Shown: positions 18,626 to 28,300 of the stretch, in pieces
Layout of the letters: each line of letters begins with the position of its first letter
Numbering within the stretch: the stretch's first letter is position 1
Assembly (NCBI GenBank): GCA_021777765.1
Contig: JAJYDF010000002.1
Span: 1 to 64,000 of the forward strand
Reading direction: 5' to 3'
Origin: Pseudomonadota bacterium
GTDB lineage: Bacteria; Pseudomonadota; Gammaproteobacteria; DASZBR01
DNA: 64,000 nt
The notes under the pieces: generated by a model
Databases searched by the model: none
Told to the model about the DNA's origin: nothing
What the model saw: only the letters and a program-made list of their open reading frames with translations
Translations under genes and position numbers: made by a program

Positions 18626-20779
18626 TTAAGATTCATCATATCTAGATGCTATCCTAAATGGCGGCAAACTTTTTAGTATTAAACGCCCATAATTTTTAGT
18701 CTTTAATCTTGTATCCAGAATTGAAACGACACCTGTATCCGTTTCTGAACGTATTAACCTTCCCATGGCTTGAATTAATTTAATACTGGCTTTTGGTAAA
18801 GTCAGTTCAAAAAATGCATTTCCGCCTCTTTGTTCAATCCATTCTGCTAAAGTTTGATCAACTGGGTCGTCTGGTACATCAAAGGGTAATTTAGCAATGA
18901 TCACATGATTACAAGCATTTCCTGGTAAATCTAAACCTTCAGCAAAAGAGGCAAGACCAAATAAAATACTGGGCAAGTTATTATTGATTCTGAAAAAATG
19001 TTCGGATAATAATATTTCTTTTGATCTGTCACTTTGTATTAATAATAAATCTTTTAATTGGTAGGGCAAATTCTCTGCGACTTCACGCATTTGTTTTTTT
19101 GAAGAAAATAATACTAACGTACCACCACCATCATCTATCTTAATTATTTTCGGTAATAACTCAACTATTTCTTGGGTGTGCTTAATACTATCTTTTGGAT
19201 CAGATTTCATAGATGGAATGATTAATTTAGCTTGTTCTTGCAAATTAAATGGCGATGACAATGCTATACACGTCGTCGCATTAAAACGATTTAATCCAGT
19301 TGCAGATAGCAACATATCGAATGAACTTAATGATCGCAATGTTGCAGATGTTAATATGGAGCCAGCGATTCTTTTCCAAAATTGTTCAGACAATACCTCT
19401 GCCGCACTTACTGGTGAGGCATGTAGCACATATTCAATTTCATTGCTTTTATTGATGTAATCAGCACTAATCCATTTAGCGATTGGTGGAGATTTAATAT
19501 CGACTGTTGATGTCATTAATTGCCAGACAGTTACGACATTATCAACACGGCCAGAATAAAATCCCAACTCTGAAATTACTTTTTCATGAGATTTAGCTTC
19601 TTCAGTAGTTAATTCAGCTATTTTTTTCTTTACATTTTCTGTGAATTGATACAAATACTCTTTTAGTTTTTTACTAGCAATTGACAAATTATTGCTAATA
19701 GACTTTAGGTTATCTGGTAATGTACCTTGAGAAAAACGCAAGATTGCTGGTACAGCATATTTATCATTTCTTGGAATTAATTCTGGAATATTAATTAAGA
19801 CCAAACGCAAATCTTTTAAATAACTAATAGTTTCATCAGCTATAGTACTAATTTGCTCTGCTAATTGATGATCTTTTATTAACACGGTGGCACGATTGAG
19901 CGTAGGTTTAATTCTTTCCAACCATCCTATTGTGCCGTTAATTGAGTGATATGCAGCAAATTGTTTTACTGCTTTATCCGCTAAATGATGTGCTTCATCG
20001 AGACAATAAAATGTTTTTTCAGGTTCTGGCAAAATCATGCCGCCACCCATAGCAATATCAGCTAAGAGTAAATCATGATTAGCGATAATAATGTCAACAT
20101 TTTCAAGCTCTTTACGCGCTGTAAAAAAAGGACATTTTAAGAAATAGGAACAATGATTTTTTGTACACCCATGACGGTCGTTAGTTAATTGATGCCACAC
20201 ATTATCAGTAACAGTTTCTGACAGTGTATCTTTGTCACCAGACCATTTTTTCTCTTCTAATAATTTGGCGATATTTTGTAATTGATTAAAAATAATTGAA
20301 TTCGCTTTTAATGGTTTTTCATCATTAAATAAATAAGCTTGATCTCCTTCTAATGCATCATATCCTAATTGTTGATATAAACGTTGTGTGCATAAATATC
20401 GTCCTCGCCCTTTAGCGATACTATAAGAGACTTTAATTCCTGCATGTTTCGCTAGAAAGGGAATATCTTTATTGGCTAATTGTTCTTGTAATGCCACGGT
20501 AGCACTTGATACTACCAATTTTTTTCCTAATGATTTAGCCATTACAATCGCAGGTAATAAATAAGCTAAACTTTTGCCAGTTCCAGTAGGCCCTTCAATG
20601 ACTAATATAGATTCACCTTGTTGTCCAACTGCATTATTAATTTCTTCAGAACGAGCAAACGCTTTTGCGACTTCCGCAATCATTTTGCGTTGACCAAACC
20701 TTGATTGAAAACCAGGTAAATTTTGAGAAATATTAGACAAACAATTGCTGATGGTTTTTTTATTATTTTCAGTTAACAT
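18626..20779 (-). CDS. dinG: ATP-dependent DNA helicase DinG
   Basis: The 717-aa protein has the XPD/DinG layout: Walker A GPTGTGKS at 63-70, four candidate [4Fe-4S] cysteines at C130, C205, C210 and C216, DEAH at 261-264, and a C-terminal helicase domain with SSPFNL, LFSSKK and QAMGRLIRS motifs. It unwinds 5'-3', including R-loops and forked DNA, and helps replication past transcription and DNA damage. Length equals that of E. coli DinG. It is a single gene; I see no LexA box before it with certainty. Confidence 0.93.
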   Translation of the reverse strand: MLTENNKKTISNCLSNISQNLPGFQSRFGQRKMIAEVAKAFARSEEINNAVGQQGESILVIEGPTGTGKSLAYLLPAIVMAKSLGKKLVVSSATVALQEQLANKDIPFLAKHAGIKVSYSIAKGRGRYLCTQRLYQQLGYDALEGDQAYLFNDEKPLKANSIIFNQLQNIAKLLEEKKWSGDKDTLSETVTDNVWHQLTNDRHGCTKNHCSYFLKCPFFTARKELENVDIIIANHDLLLADIAMGGGMILPEPEKTFYCLDEAHHLADKAVKQFAAYHSINGTIGWLERIKPTLNRATVLIKDHQLAEQISTIADETISYLKDLRLVLINIPELIPRNDKYAVPAILRFSQGTLPDNLKSISNNLSIASKKLKEYLYQFTENVKKKIAELTTEEAKSHEKVISELGFYSGRVDNVVTVWQLMTSTVDIKSPPIAKWISADYINKSNEIEYVLHASPVSAAEVLSEQFWKRIAGSILTSATLRSLSSFDMLLSATGLNRFNATTCIALSSPFNLQEQAKLIIPSMKSDPKDSIKHTQEIVELLPKIIKIDDGGGTLVLFSSKKQMREVAENLPYQLKDLLLIQSDRSKEILLSEHFFRINNNLPSILFGLASFAEGLDLPGNACNHVIIAKLPFDVPDDPVDQTLAEWIEQRGGNAFFELTLPKASIKLIQAMGRLIRSETDTGVVSILDTRLKTKNYGRLILKSLPPFRIASRYDES

Positions 20780-20982
20780 GCTGTACTCCCATCAATAACC
20801 TTTTAAATATCATGAATCAAAATAATTTACTCTGTAAAACAATAATGAAAATTTATAAATAAATTCTAATAATTTTTCTAAATATCTAATTACACGTATA
20901 ATAAATGAGTATCATTAATTTATAAGATGGTATATTATTTCCGATGCTAAATCTATCAATGAAACGAAAAAGGATTTAATAA

Positions 20983-22203
20983 TTGCAAACAAATATACAA
21001 ACACAACAGGATTCCTCATTTTCTGAAACTCGTCAACGGCAAATACTGTTAACATTAATGACATTATATCCCTTAGTAGGAATGGGTATAGATTTAATAT
21101 CACCTTCATTACCCGCAATAAGCAAACATTTCATGACTTCTTCAAGCTTCTCAATCAACCTCATTACGCTTTACATGTTTGGTTATGCAATCGGCAATTT
21201 TATTATGGGTTTATTATCAGATGCATTAGGCAGACGCAAATTAATGTTATATGGATTTCTCGTATTTGTAATAGTGAGTATATTACCAGCTATTTTTGCA
21301 AAACCATTTGTCTTAATAATTTCAAGATTATTACAAGGATTTAGTATCGCTGCATTTGCAGCTGTTAGCCGCGCAGTACTAGCTGATATTTTACCTAAAG
21401 AAAAATTAGTGCATTCCGCAACATTTATTGCAACCATGTGGGGCATCGGCCCAATTATCGGTCCGATCATTGGTGGATATTTACAATATTATTTTAATTG
21501 GCAAGCTTGTTTTTATTTTTTTGCAGCATACGGATGTTGGGGATTAATTACTTTGATTTTTTTAATTCCTGAAACACATTTTCATCGCCAACCATTGCAA
21601 TTAAAACAAATTGCGAACAATTTCATCACGGTTATGTCGCATCGTACCTTTATCGGCATTGTCATATTGATGGGCACTACCTATTCATTACTTATAGTCT
21701 TTAATGCGCTTGGTCCATTTTTAATACAATCTTCATTGGGCTATACATCTATCTATTTTGGACATATCGCATTTATCATGGGGTTCATGTTCTTATTAGG
21801 AACATTTTTCTGTCGCAAGCTCTTGAAAATTTTGCAACCTGAAAAACTCTTTTATTATACAATTATTATATTACTGATTATTGCAACATTTGGAGTGATC
21901 GCCGCACAAATAGCACCCAAAAATATCTGGTTAATTATCATTTTAACTATTTGTATGTTCTTAGGCTGTGGTAGCGTTTATCCAGCTGCTTTAGGGAAAG
22001 GAATATCATTATTCAGAAATTTAGCTGGCAGCGCTTCAGCCATAATGAATCTCATTAACATTTTAATAACCACTCTTACAGGACTCATTATGAGCCATAT
22101 ATCTGCAACTAGCGCAATGCCTTTAGCATTAACTTATTTAAGCTTAATGATCATAGCTTTTATGTCATATTATGTATTGACACATTCTCAAAAAATAGCA
22201 TAA
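20983..22203 (+). CDS. MFS drug-resistance transporter, Bcr/CflA family
   Basis: This 406-aa protein has 12 hydrophobic helices and the Bcr/CflA features: MGIDLISPSLPAISKHF in the first loop, the MFS motif GLLSDALGRRKLMLYGF after helix 2, and GIGPIIGPIIGGYLQ in helix 5. These mark a proton-driven multidrug or sulfonamide/bicyclomycin-type efflux pump of the inner membrane. The start is TTG at 20983, since AAAGGA lies 9 bases before it and no ATG begins earlier in frame. Cargo cannot be read from sequence. Confidence 0.88.
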   Translation: MQTNIQTQQDSSFSETRQRQILLTLMTLYPLVGMGIDLISPSLPAISKHFMTSSSFSINLITLYMFGYAIGNFIMGLLSDALGRRKLMLYGFLVFVIVSILPAIFAKPFVLIISRLLQGFSIAAFAAVSRAVLADILPKEKLVHSATFIATMWGIGPIIGPIIGGYLQYYFNWQACFYFFAAYGCWGLITLIFLIPETHFHRQPLQLKQIANNFITVMSHRTFIGIVILMGTTYSLLIVFNALGPFLIQSSLGYTSIYFGHIAFIMGFMFLLGTFFCRKLLKILQPEKLFYYTIIILLIIATFGVIAAQIAPKNIWLIIILTICMFLGCGSVYPAALGKGISLFRNLAGSASAIMNLINILITTLTGLIMSHISATSAMPLALTYLSLMIIAFMSYYVLTHSQKIA

Positions 22204-22239
22204 ATCCAATGCAGTTGATCAACGATAAATAAGTTAATC

Positions 22240-23112
22240 TTAAATTTCTTTATCTATTTTTAAATATCTATCAGTTTCAATAATTATTTCTCTTTCTTTA
22301 AAACTCACCATTTGATCTGCAATTTCAGCGCTATTACCATTTTGAGAAATTACCGCTAAAGTCCTTTGTATCGCTTTAATTGCGGCACGCTGTAAATCTG
22401 AAGGAATAATTGCTACTGAGTAACCTAATTCCTGTAATTTTTCTGTAGCAACGAGCGGGGTTTTACCACCATAAAACATATTAATTAATTTAGGCTGTGG
22501 AATTAATGCAGCAATTTTTTCAATTTGTTCTATAGTTTCTGGCGCTTCCACAAAAATCATATCAGCGCCCGCTTGTAAATAAGCTTTTGCACGCACAATC
22601 GCATTATCAAATCCTTCAACTGCAATGGCATCAGTTCGTGCAATAATGAGAAAGTCAGAATCTTTAATACATTTTTTAGCAACATTGATTTTTAGACACA
22701 TCTCATCCGTAGGCACCAATGATTTATCATCCAAATGACCACACCTTTTTGGAAAGGTTTGATCTTCTAAATGCAATCCCGCCACACCCAACCGTTCAAA
22801 TTCTTGCACTGTACGATATACATTGATTGAATTACCAAATCCCGTATCAGCATCTGCAATCACTGGTAATTTAGATACATTAACAATATGCGCAATTGCT
22901 GCACTCACCTCAGTCATAGTTAATAACCCTATATCTGGATAACCCATACTGCGCGCAATTGCACCACCACTGGCGTATAACACAGGAAATCCCGCTTGCT
23001 TGGCTAATAATGCTGACATGCCATCATAAACGCCGGGTGCAATAATAATTTTTTTACTTGCGATGAGTTTTCTCAATATTTTCGTTGGTTTTTCTATCTG
23101 TGCAGCGTTCAT
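22240..23112 (-). CDS. Isocitrate lyase/PEP mutase superfamily, methylisocitrate-lyase-like
   Basis: This 290-aa TIM-barrel enzyme has the lyase catalytic motif KRCGH (122-126, C124), the metal site IADADTGFG (86-94) and APGVYDGMSALLAKQAGF near the N-terminus. The motif argues for a C-C lyase such as 2-methylisocitrate lyase (PrpB: methylisocitrate to pyruvate plus succinate) rather than PEP mutase or oxaloacetate decarboxylase, which change the Cys. No prpC or prpD is adjacent, so the pathway role is uncertain. An AGGAG-like site precedes the ATG. Confidence 0.82.
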   Translation of the reverse strand: MNAAQIEKPTKILRKLIASKKIIIAPGVYDGMSALLAKQAGFPVLYASGGAIARSMGYPDIGLLTMTEVSAAIAHIVNVSKLPVIADADTGFGNSINVYRTVQEFERLGVAGLHLEDQTFPKRCGHLDDKSLVPTDEMCLKINVAKKCIKDSDFLIIARTDAIAVEGFDNAIVRAKAYLQAGADMIFVEAPETIEQIEKIAALIPQPKLINMFYGGKTPLVATEKLQELGYSVAIIPSDLQRAAIKAIQRTLAVISQNGNSAEIADQMVSFKEREIIIETDRYLKIDKEI

Positions 23113-23200
23113 ACTTTAACTCCTTGGTTATCTTGCAGCCTTAGAAACAGAGAATTATCACATATTGAATAGATGCATCACCAGCATTACCTCTTTAAAT

Positions 23201-23240
23201 GGTGCAATTGGTGCAATTATGGTGCAATTGGTGCAATTAA
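23201..23240. repeat. Tandem short repeat of GGTGCAATT
   Basis: GGTGCAATT occurs four times at 23201, 23210, 23221 and 23230, as two direct pairs separated by AT. It can be read as a 20-base unit duplicated once. It lies between two minus-strand genes. It may be replication slippage or a regulator-binding array; it is too short and unspaced for CRISPR. Confidence 0.8.
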
Positions 23241-23321
23241 TCTGACTATTTTAGCGACAGACGATAAAATGGTCAGAGTTTGATCCCGCGCTATGTCTAC
23301 ATTTTGCTGTTTGAATCTTTT

Positions 23322-24833
23322 TCAAGGGGAATAAGTCGATTTGGGTATGTTACAACTTTGCACAACACTTTCCTTTATATCTTCTGGTTTATCTTGCAGC
23401 CTTGTCACTGGTAGTGTTTTGTACAATTGAAAAAATCTTGCGCTAGGCACAGAAAATTCTGGAACTTCATTTGCATTGAGTACATCGTTTCTTTTATAAA
23501 TCGTAAATGGAAGTTTCATTTGCAACAATTTATTAGCCCAAGATTCAACATTTGCGATGATAATGCGCTCTAATTTTATCATATTTTCTTTGATGAATTT
23601 TACCAAATTTTTTAATTCCTCATCAGTTATATAACTCCAACTTAAATCAAGCTGGATAGTTTCACTGCATCGTTGTTTGTCATGTTGATCAATGAGCAAT
23701 AAATCAGCTAAAGGATTCGCACTTAAAGAGAGATCGATATTGGTAGGTTTACGATCTGGGCTGCGTTTATTACTGCGTTTGATAATATATTCCAATCTTT
23801 CTTGCGCATTTTGATTCTCTAAACAATACAGTATGCGAGTTTCAGGACGATCTAGTCTACTCACAAAATTTATATTTTGCATATTCACTTTATATCCAAT
23901 TGCCTTAACAATCATTCTAGTTGTTAAAGAATGTTGTATGCTACACATCATAGCAAGATGTGATTCTCTACAGGCTATTTGTAAATAACTTGTAGCTTCA
24001 GAGCTACCACTTAATAAGTGTCGCTGTAGAATGCCAGAAAAAATAATAACAGTTTTATGAGGTTCGGTATTTTTCACACTATAATTTTTTTTAATTTCGG
24101 TTAAATATTTATCAATATCTTTAATCTCACCTTGAATAAAATAACCATTGGGTAGCAATTTTTTAGCTAATTTTAGATTTTCGTTATTAATATCAAAACC
24201 AGAACAATACATTTTAAAATCTGTTAAGTATTTTGATATAACACTGAGATCATGCGCGTCACCACATGCCGCAGAAATTAATAATACATTTTTAATAGAT
24301 TCAGCATTTTTTAACATAAATGCTGCCAAATATTGACCCATCTGTTGATGTACTAATGAATAAAATTGGCGAATAAAGGAATGATAAATTTGGTTAACTG
24401 TCTTACTTTCCCAAGGTTGAATATCCCTTTTTTCAAGCGGTTCAAAAAAACACATTTCCATTGGCAAATTTAATGACACGAGGTAACCCATCAACTGCAT
24501 TGTCACTAATGAAGATGGAGAACGATATAAGCATTTTTGCCCGTTTTTTAAGGTAATTTTAATAAAAGGGATAGATGATACAACATTTCCAACTTGCCTT
24601 ACTGTTAATAATACTGCTGTCAATGCAGTAATATCGGTTTTAATCTGTGGATATAAACTAAAATCAATTCTTACTCTAATCTTATCTATATGTTTGTTAA
24701 TGAATGCAGCAACTTCTTTTGCAGTGGCTTCATCTTCTACTTTAATCATGCAGTTAATTAAATTAATAAGTTCTGCTAGGCTCTTGAGTTGTTTTAGATC
24801 TGTTTGAGTTTGTGTTGGTTGTTGCATATGCAT
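23322..24833 (-). CDS. Unknown 503-aa protein with methyltransferase-like core and LRR-like segment; candidate effector
   Basis: Residues 183-270 resemble a class I SAM methyltransferase: a strand and glycine turn (VLLISAACGDAHDL, 183-196), an acidic residue D214 ending the next strand (YCSGFDINNENLKLAKK) and a later strand TVIIFSGILQRHLL. The glycine motif is degenerate (CGD for GxG). Around residues 387-430 a stretch (TIQLDLSWSYITDEELKNLV) looks like a leucine-rich repeat. No membrane segment or signal peptide is seen. No neighbour points to a pathway. Both parts are inferred from pattern; the overall family is unknown to me. Genes with this mix are common among translocated proteins of Legionellales. 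Confidence 0.45.
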   Translation of the reverse strand: MHMQQPTQTQTDLKQLKSLAELINLINCMIKVEDEATAKEVAAFINKHIDKIRVRIDFSLYPQIKTDITALTAVLLTVRQVGNVVSSIPFIKITLKNGQKCLYRSPSSLVTMQLMGYLVSLNLPMEMCFFEPLEKRDIQPWESKTVNQIYHSFIRQFYSLVHQQMGQYLAAFMLKNAESIKNVLLISAACGDAHDLSVISKYLTDFKMYCSGFDINNENLKLAKKLLPNGYFIQGEIKDIDKYLTEIKKNYSVKNTEPHKTVIIFSGILQRHLLSGSSEATSYLQIACRESHLAMMCSIQHSLTTRMIVKAIGYKVNMQNINFVSRLDRPETRILYCLENQNAQERLEYIIKRSNKRSPDRKPTNIDLSLSANPLADLLLIDQHDKQRCSETIQLDLSWSYITDEELKNLVKFIKENMIKLERIIIANVESWANKLLQMKLPFTIYKRNDVLNANEVPEFSVPSARFFQLYKTLPVTRLQDKPEDIKESVVQSCNIPKSTYSP

Positions 24834-25014
24834 TAGCTCTTATTATGGTTTAAAACGCTATTATATCAATGAAATATATTCTTACCAATAGCTATTTGAT
24901 TCACCATTATTTTCTAAACTTTTTAAATTAAGAGCATTTAATATCAAATGCAGCACAAATTATTTCTGTTATAAGAATTATACGTGTACCAGCATTACTA
25001 TTAACAAAGATTAA

Positions 25015-25692
25015 TCAGTGAAGTTTTTGTTGAATCCTAGATTCTTTAAGACCAGCAAAAACATTTTCTGGAATGAGTTGTTCAACTTGGCCCATAGCAT
25101 TTTTACATTCTTTAGTATGAAAATAATATTCGGCTGCTTTCTTTTCCAATACACCTTTCTCTACGAGAGTTCTCCCAAGCTCAGCATCTAACTCACGCAA
25201 TTGCTCATTGTTTATTGCATTACGACCTAACACAACCATGAACTCAATATCATTTTTACCTTCGATAGATAAATGAGTTCGCTGAGTCAACACATCAATA
25301 AATGCACCAACAAATATACATTCTGCTAATTCATCTTCGGATATATAATGTCTCGCAATTAACCCTCTTAATGTGTTTGTCATATTAGCAACACTCTGTA
25401 GAAGATCATTAACTGAGATTTTATTAAAGGGATTATATGGTTGCCCTTTAAATCTTTTGATGACGGCATTAAAATCATTATTATTTAATGCCTTTTTAGA
25501 AGATATATCTAAATAGGGATCACAAGCCAATAAAATAATAAGCGTTATTAAACAATCTCTGGTGGGCTTAACATATTTGCTTTTCGTAACTTCTTCGGCC
25601 AATGAAATAATGAACTTATCAATATCACTATTTAGCTTTTCTAAAAAAGGTTTAAAATAACCAACGAATTGTTTACCTTCTTCGAAAAACAT
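25015..25692 (-). CDS. Hypothetical 225-aa protein
   Basis: I do not recognise this protein. It is soluble, mostly helical, with one hydrophobic stretch (about 47-57, LITLIILLACD) too short to be a confident membrane helix. The C-terminus is charged. It lies between the methyltransferase-like gene and the DUF3429 gene, on the same strand, 29 bases downstream of the latter, so the two may be co-transcribed. The long frame with AT-biased third positions argues that it is real. Confidence 0.55.
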   Translation of the reverse strand: MFFEEGKQFVGYFKPFLEKLNSDIDKFIISLAEEVTKSKYVKPTRDCLITLIILLACDPYLDISSKKALNNNDFNAVIKRFKGQPYNPFNKISVNDLLQSVANMTNTLRGLIARHYISEDELAECIFVGAFIDVLTQRTHLSIEGKNDIEFMVVLGRNAINNEQLRELDAELGRTLVEKGVLEKKAAEYYFHTKECKNAMGQVEQLIPENVFAGLKESRIQQKLH

Positions 25693-25721
25693 ATTTTTCC
25701 CCCAAACATAAGCAAAATATT

Positions 25722-26312
25722 TTATTTATTCGGTATGGTAACGACCTGTGATGCTACTGGTTTTAAACTTGTTTCCTTTTTAATTTGTGCTTCATGCTTT
25801 GGCATTTCTTGGAGATATGCGACGGCTAATAATGCAACGATTATAACCGTATATAATGTTCGCAAACCCACTGCCCATAAAGGTATCATTTTTTTGATGC
25901 CGATCATTAAATCAAACAACCATATCAAAACCAATAACCCGCTAAAGATACAAATTTGTAACCAAATAATTTTTACAAATAAGTAAACGCCTAATACGCC
26001 TAAAGCAAAAATAAATCCTTCGATAATCAAAGTGCGAGATAATTTTGGAAATTTGATATCCTGACAAATAGCAACGCCCCAGTGTAAACCACATAAAAAT
26101 GAAACAAATAACGCTGTATACGCCAGAAGGATTTTTAATAATAACGGACTTTGGTTTACATGGGTGGCTATTCCTAACGAACAAGCAAATAGCGGCAGAA
26201 CACCTATAAAGGCTAAAATAAATGCTAAATTTTTAACTTTTGAAGGTATTTTTATTGGTTTTGATGATGAAGAATTAGATGATAATTCTGTTGGATTTTC
26301 CGATGTTGACAT
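25722..26312 (-). CDS. DUF3429 family inner-membrane protein
   Basis: This 196-aa protein has a polar Ser/Pro-rich N-terminus (about 30 residues) and then five hydrophobic helices. The segment LAFILAFIGVLPLFACSLGI, followed by a helix ending LCGLHWGVAIC, is the DUF3429 (TMEM69-like) signature. Function is unknown across the family. A ribosome site AAAAGGAG precedes the ATG at 26312. The downstream gene may share its transcript. Confidence 0.8.
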   Translation of the reverse strand: MSTSENPTELSSNSSSSKPIKIPSKVKNLAFILAFIGVLPLFACSLGIATHVNQSPLLLKILLAYTALFVSFLCGLHWGVAICQDIKFPKLSRTLIIEGFIFALGVLGVYLFVKIIWLQICIFSGLLVLIWLFDLMIGIKKMIPLWAVGLRTLYTVIIVALLAVAYLQEMPKHEAQIKKETSLKPVASQVVTIPNK

Positions 26313-26514
26313 TGTAAAACTCCTTTTTTATCTATCATTAAATATGATCAGTTCACATTTAGATCAAAATTCACTATAAATTTAGCGTTATGCTTACACT
26401 AAATATAGCAAAGAAATAATCATTGTGTGGTGACGGCTGTAGCTGCGCACCATCATCTAATACATACCTCCAAAAATTATGATTTAGCGTTTGCAAAATT
26501 CAAAAATAAAAATT

Positions 26515-26600
26515 GTAGACCGGACAAAGGAGCGCAGCGACGTGTCCGGGGCGGTTAACCAACTCCCGGACACGTCGCTGCGCTCCTTTGTCCTGGCTAC
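26515..26600. repeat. REP-like palindrome, two inverted units
   Basis: Two 36-base arms at 26515-26550 and 26565-26600 are inverted copies with two mismatches, separated by 14 bases. Each arm starts GTAG and includes GGACAAAGGAGCGCAGCGAC and GTCCGGG. The GC-rich unit contrasts with its AT-rich surroundings. A third, single copy lies at 33174-33213. This is the form of a dispersed REP/BIME-type element. It sits in a gene-free stretch (26313-26718) that otherwise shows nothing. Confidence 0.92.
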
Positions 26601-26718
26601 ATAAAGATAAGAGTGACCTATGAAATAGCAGATGCAAAAATCAGGATAGCTGTTTCTTGCCAGTTATTTTACAATTACCGTTTTTTTAGTAAGTCATAAC
26701 AACTCAAGAGGCAAATCT

Positions 26719-27282
26719 ATGCTGAAACTTTATGCAGTATTATTAGGCGGCCGTGCCGATGGATGTAATACTGAATTGCACGACGTGGTCTTTACCGTAG
26801 GTAACTCCCTTGAAGAAACATACCCGCAATTAGTTCAAAAATGGTTTGGTAATAAAAACCGTTTACATATCGATTCATCAATAGAATTAAAACATGTCGA
26901 TGGCCACGAAATATCTATTAGCTTAGAGAAACCACAAAACTCAGAAAATAAATCATTATACTTTGTTAATTTCGGTGGCTATAAACAAGGCTATTTTGGG
27001 GAAATACATAATGTCGATTTTTATATTTCTCAATCAAAACCAGAAGTATTAGCTAGAGCTAAAGATGAATTATGTAAATCTTTACTTGAGCAACACTGTG
27101 ATGATAATCATGATGTGACCACTTTAATACAAGCCCAAAATGAAATATGCGATGATATCACTGAAATTAATAAAATTGATCAATATTATTTACACTTCAA
27201 ACAAACAACCCAACCGTCATTTTTAAAGATCGAATCGTATTATCGTAAGCTGAATTTGCCGGAATTAATGTTAAGCACATAG
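26719..27282 (+). CDS. DUF1543 family protein
   Basis: The 187-aa product matches DUF1543: the first strand KLYAVLLGGRADGCNTELHD leads to VVFTVG, then the conserved HVDGHEISI and YFVNFGGYKQGYFGEIHNVDFY. DUF1543 domains occur singly or in tandem in Legionella, Acinetobacter and relatives; no function is known. Here the second half (about 105-187) is a divergent tail. AAGAGG precedes the ATG. It is a single gene between two palindromic repeats. Confidence 0.8.
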   Translation: MLKLYAVLLGGRADGCNTELHDVVFTVGNSLEETYPQLVQKWFGNKNRLHIDSSIELKHVDGHEISISLEKPQNSENKSLYFVNFGGYKQGYFGEIHNVDFYISQSKPEVLARAKDELCKSLLEQHCDDNHDVTTLIQAQNEICDDITEINKIDQYYLHFKQTTQPSFLKIESYYRKLNLPELMLST

Positions 27283-27315
27283 GAAATAGAATTTGTACAA
27301 AAATCCATCTATTCT

Positions 27316-27496
27316 GTCATTTCCGCATGTGAAATATTGGTTAAATATAAAGATACTGAACCATCAAGCGGGAATCTATATCAAATTAACAATAGAGGTA
27401 ATGCTTTAAGATTATTAACGCAAGTTATAAATTCAAAAATAGATTCCCGCTTGATAGTTAAATATGTTTGCTCATTACCATGCCAGCGGGAATGAC
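27316..27496. repeat. Nested palindromic element (MITE-like)
   Basis: A perfect 17-base inverted repeat lies at 27363-27379 and 27439-27455 (ATCAAGCGGGAATCTAT and its complement). An outer pair, GTCATTTCCGC at 27316-27326 and GCGGGAATGAC at 27486-27496, is inverted with one mismatch. The GTCATTCCCGC / GCGGGAATCTA theme is a known form of dispersed palindrome in many gammaproteobacteria. No transposase frame lies inside. The element fills most of the 288-base gap before pspA. Confidence 0.85.
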
Positions 27497-27570
27497 CATT
27501 CTGAATTTATACTAATTTATAAACACTATTCTGCACAATATCCGATTATTAAATAAAAACAGATTACTTT

Positions 27571-28278
27571 TTATTTATCAGAAGATTTTATTTCATTTTT
27601 CAATTTTTCTAATTCATCTTGCACAGTCGCTTGTTGTTTTGCTTTATCCAATTGCTGACTGATAGTGTCACCTTTAGCAAGCGGATCATTTAAAATGCCT
27701 TCTTCTGTTAATGCATCAATTGCAGCAGCGCGTGCTTTCATATTTTCCATTTTTTCATTGGCTTTATCTAAAGCTTGACCAACACCGCCTAATTCTTTAC
27801 TGACACCTGACAATGACTCATTCACTTTTACTTGTGCAGAACTTGCTTGATAATTGGCTTTTGCAATTTCTTTTTGTTCACGGAATGCATCTATGCGTTG
27901 TTGGAATTTTTGTTGCGCAAATTTTAACTTATCTGCTTGTGCTGTAATTGCTGTTAAACTTTCTTGTAATTGCTGTAAGTGTGTAGTTTCTTGTAATTTT
28001 AATTCCAACGCTGATTTCGCTAAATCTTCTTTACCAATTTGCAAAGCAGCACGCGCTTGATTATCACGATCTGCAATTGCATTTTTAACTTGTTCTACTT
28101 TTTGTTCTAAATGTTTTTGTTCAGTGACAACATCGGCTAAATGGGACTTTACTTCTTGCAAACCAGCCACCATTTTTTCATAACTTAAATCTAATGTTTC
28201 ATTGGGATCTTCTAGTTTATTCAGCAATTTATTAATTTTCGCTTCAATAATCTCAAATGCGCGTTGTAACATACTCAT
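27571..28278 (-). CDS. pspA: PspA/IM30 family membrane-stress protein
   Basis: The 235-aa product is a long coiled coil with the PspA/IM30 start (MLQRAFEIIEAKINKLLNKL, then EDPNETLDLSYEKM, where the family has DP..L). Helices continue to about residue 180, followed by a short C-terminal Ala-rich helix (AAIDALTEEGIL) typical of actinobacterial/cyanobacterial-type members. PspA polymers bind stressed inner membrane and hold the proton gradient. No pspB, pspC or pspF is nearby. It lies downstream of the YbjQ-like genes, 22 bases after the tandem-domain gene, and is probably in their operon. Confidence 0.85.
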   Translation of the reverse strand: MSMLQRAFEIIEAKINKLLNKLEDPNETLDLSYEKMVAGLQEVKSHLADVVTEQKHLEQKVEQVKNAIADRDNQARAALQIGKEDLAKSALELKLQETTHLQQLQESLTAITAQADKLKFAQQKFQQRIDAFREQKEIAKANYQASSAQVKVNESLSGVSKELGGVGQALDKANEKMENMKARAAAIDALTEEGILNDPLAKGDTISQQLDKAKQQATVQDELEKLKNEIKSSDK

Positions 28279-28300
28279 AATTTTTTACCTCGTTTAAATA

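Noticed and set aside
22240..23112. PEP mutase or phosphonate biosynthesis enzyme
   Set aside because: The KRCGH lyase motif is intact, and no phosphonopyruvate decarboxylase or other phosphonate gene is adjacent.
23201..23240. CRISPR array
   Set aside because: The units are 9 bases, directly adjacent, without spacers, and no cas gene is present. No other array was found in the window.
26515..26600. Insertion sequence
   Set aside because: There is no transposase frame and the element is only 86 bases. It is better described as a REP/BIME-type palindrome.
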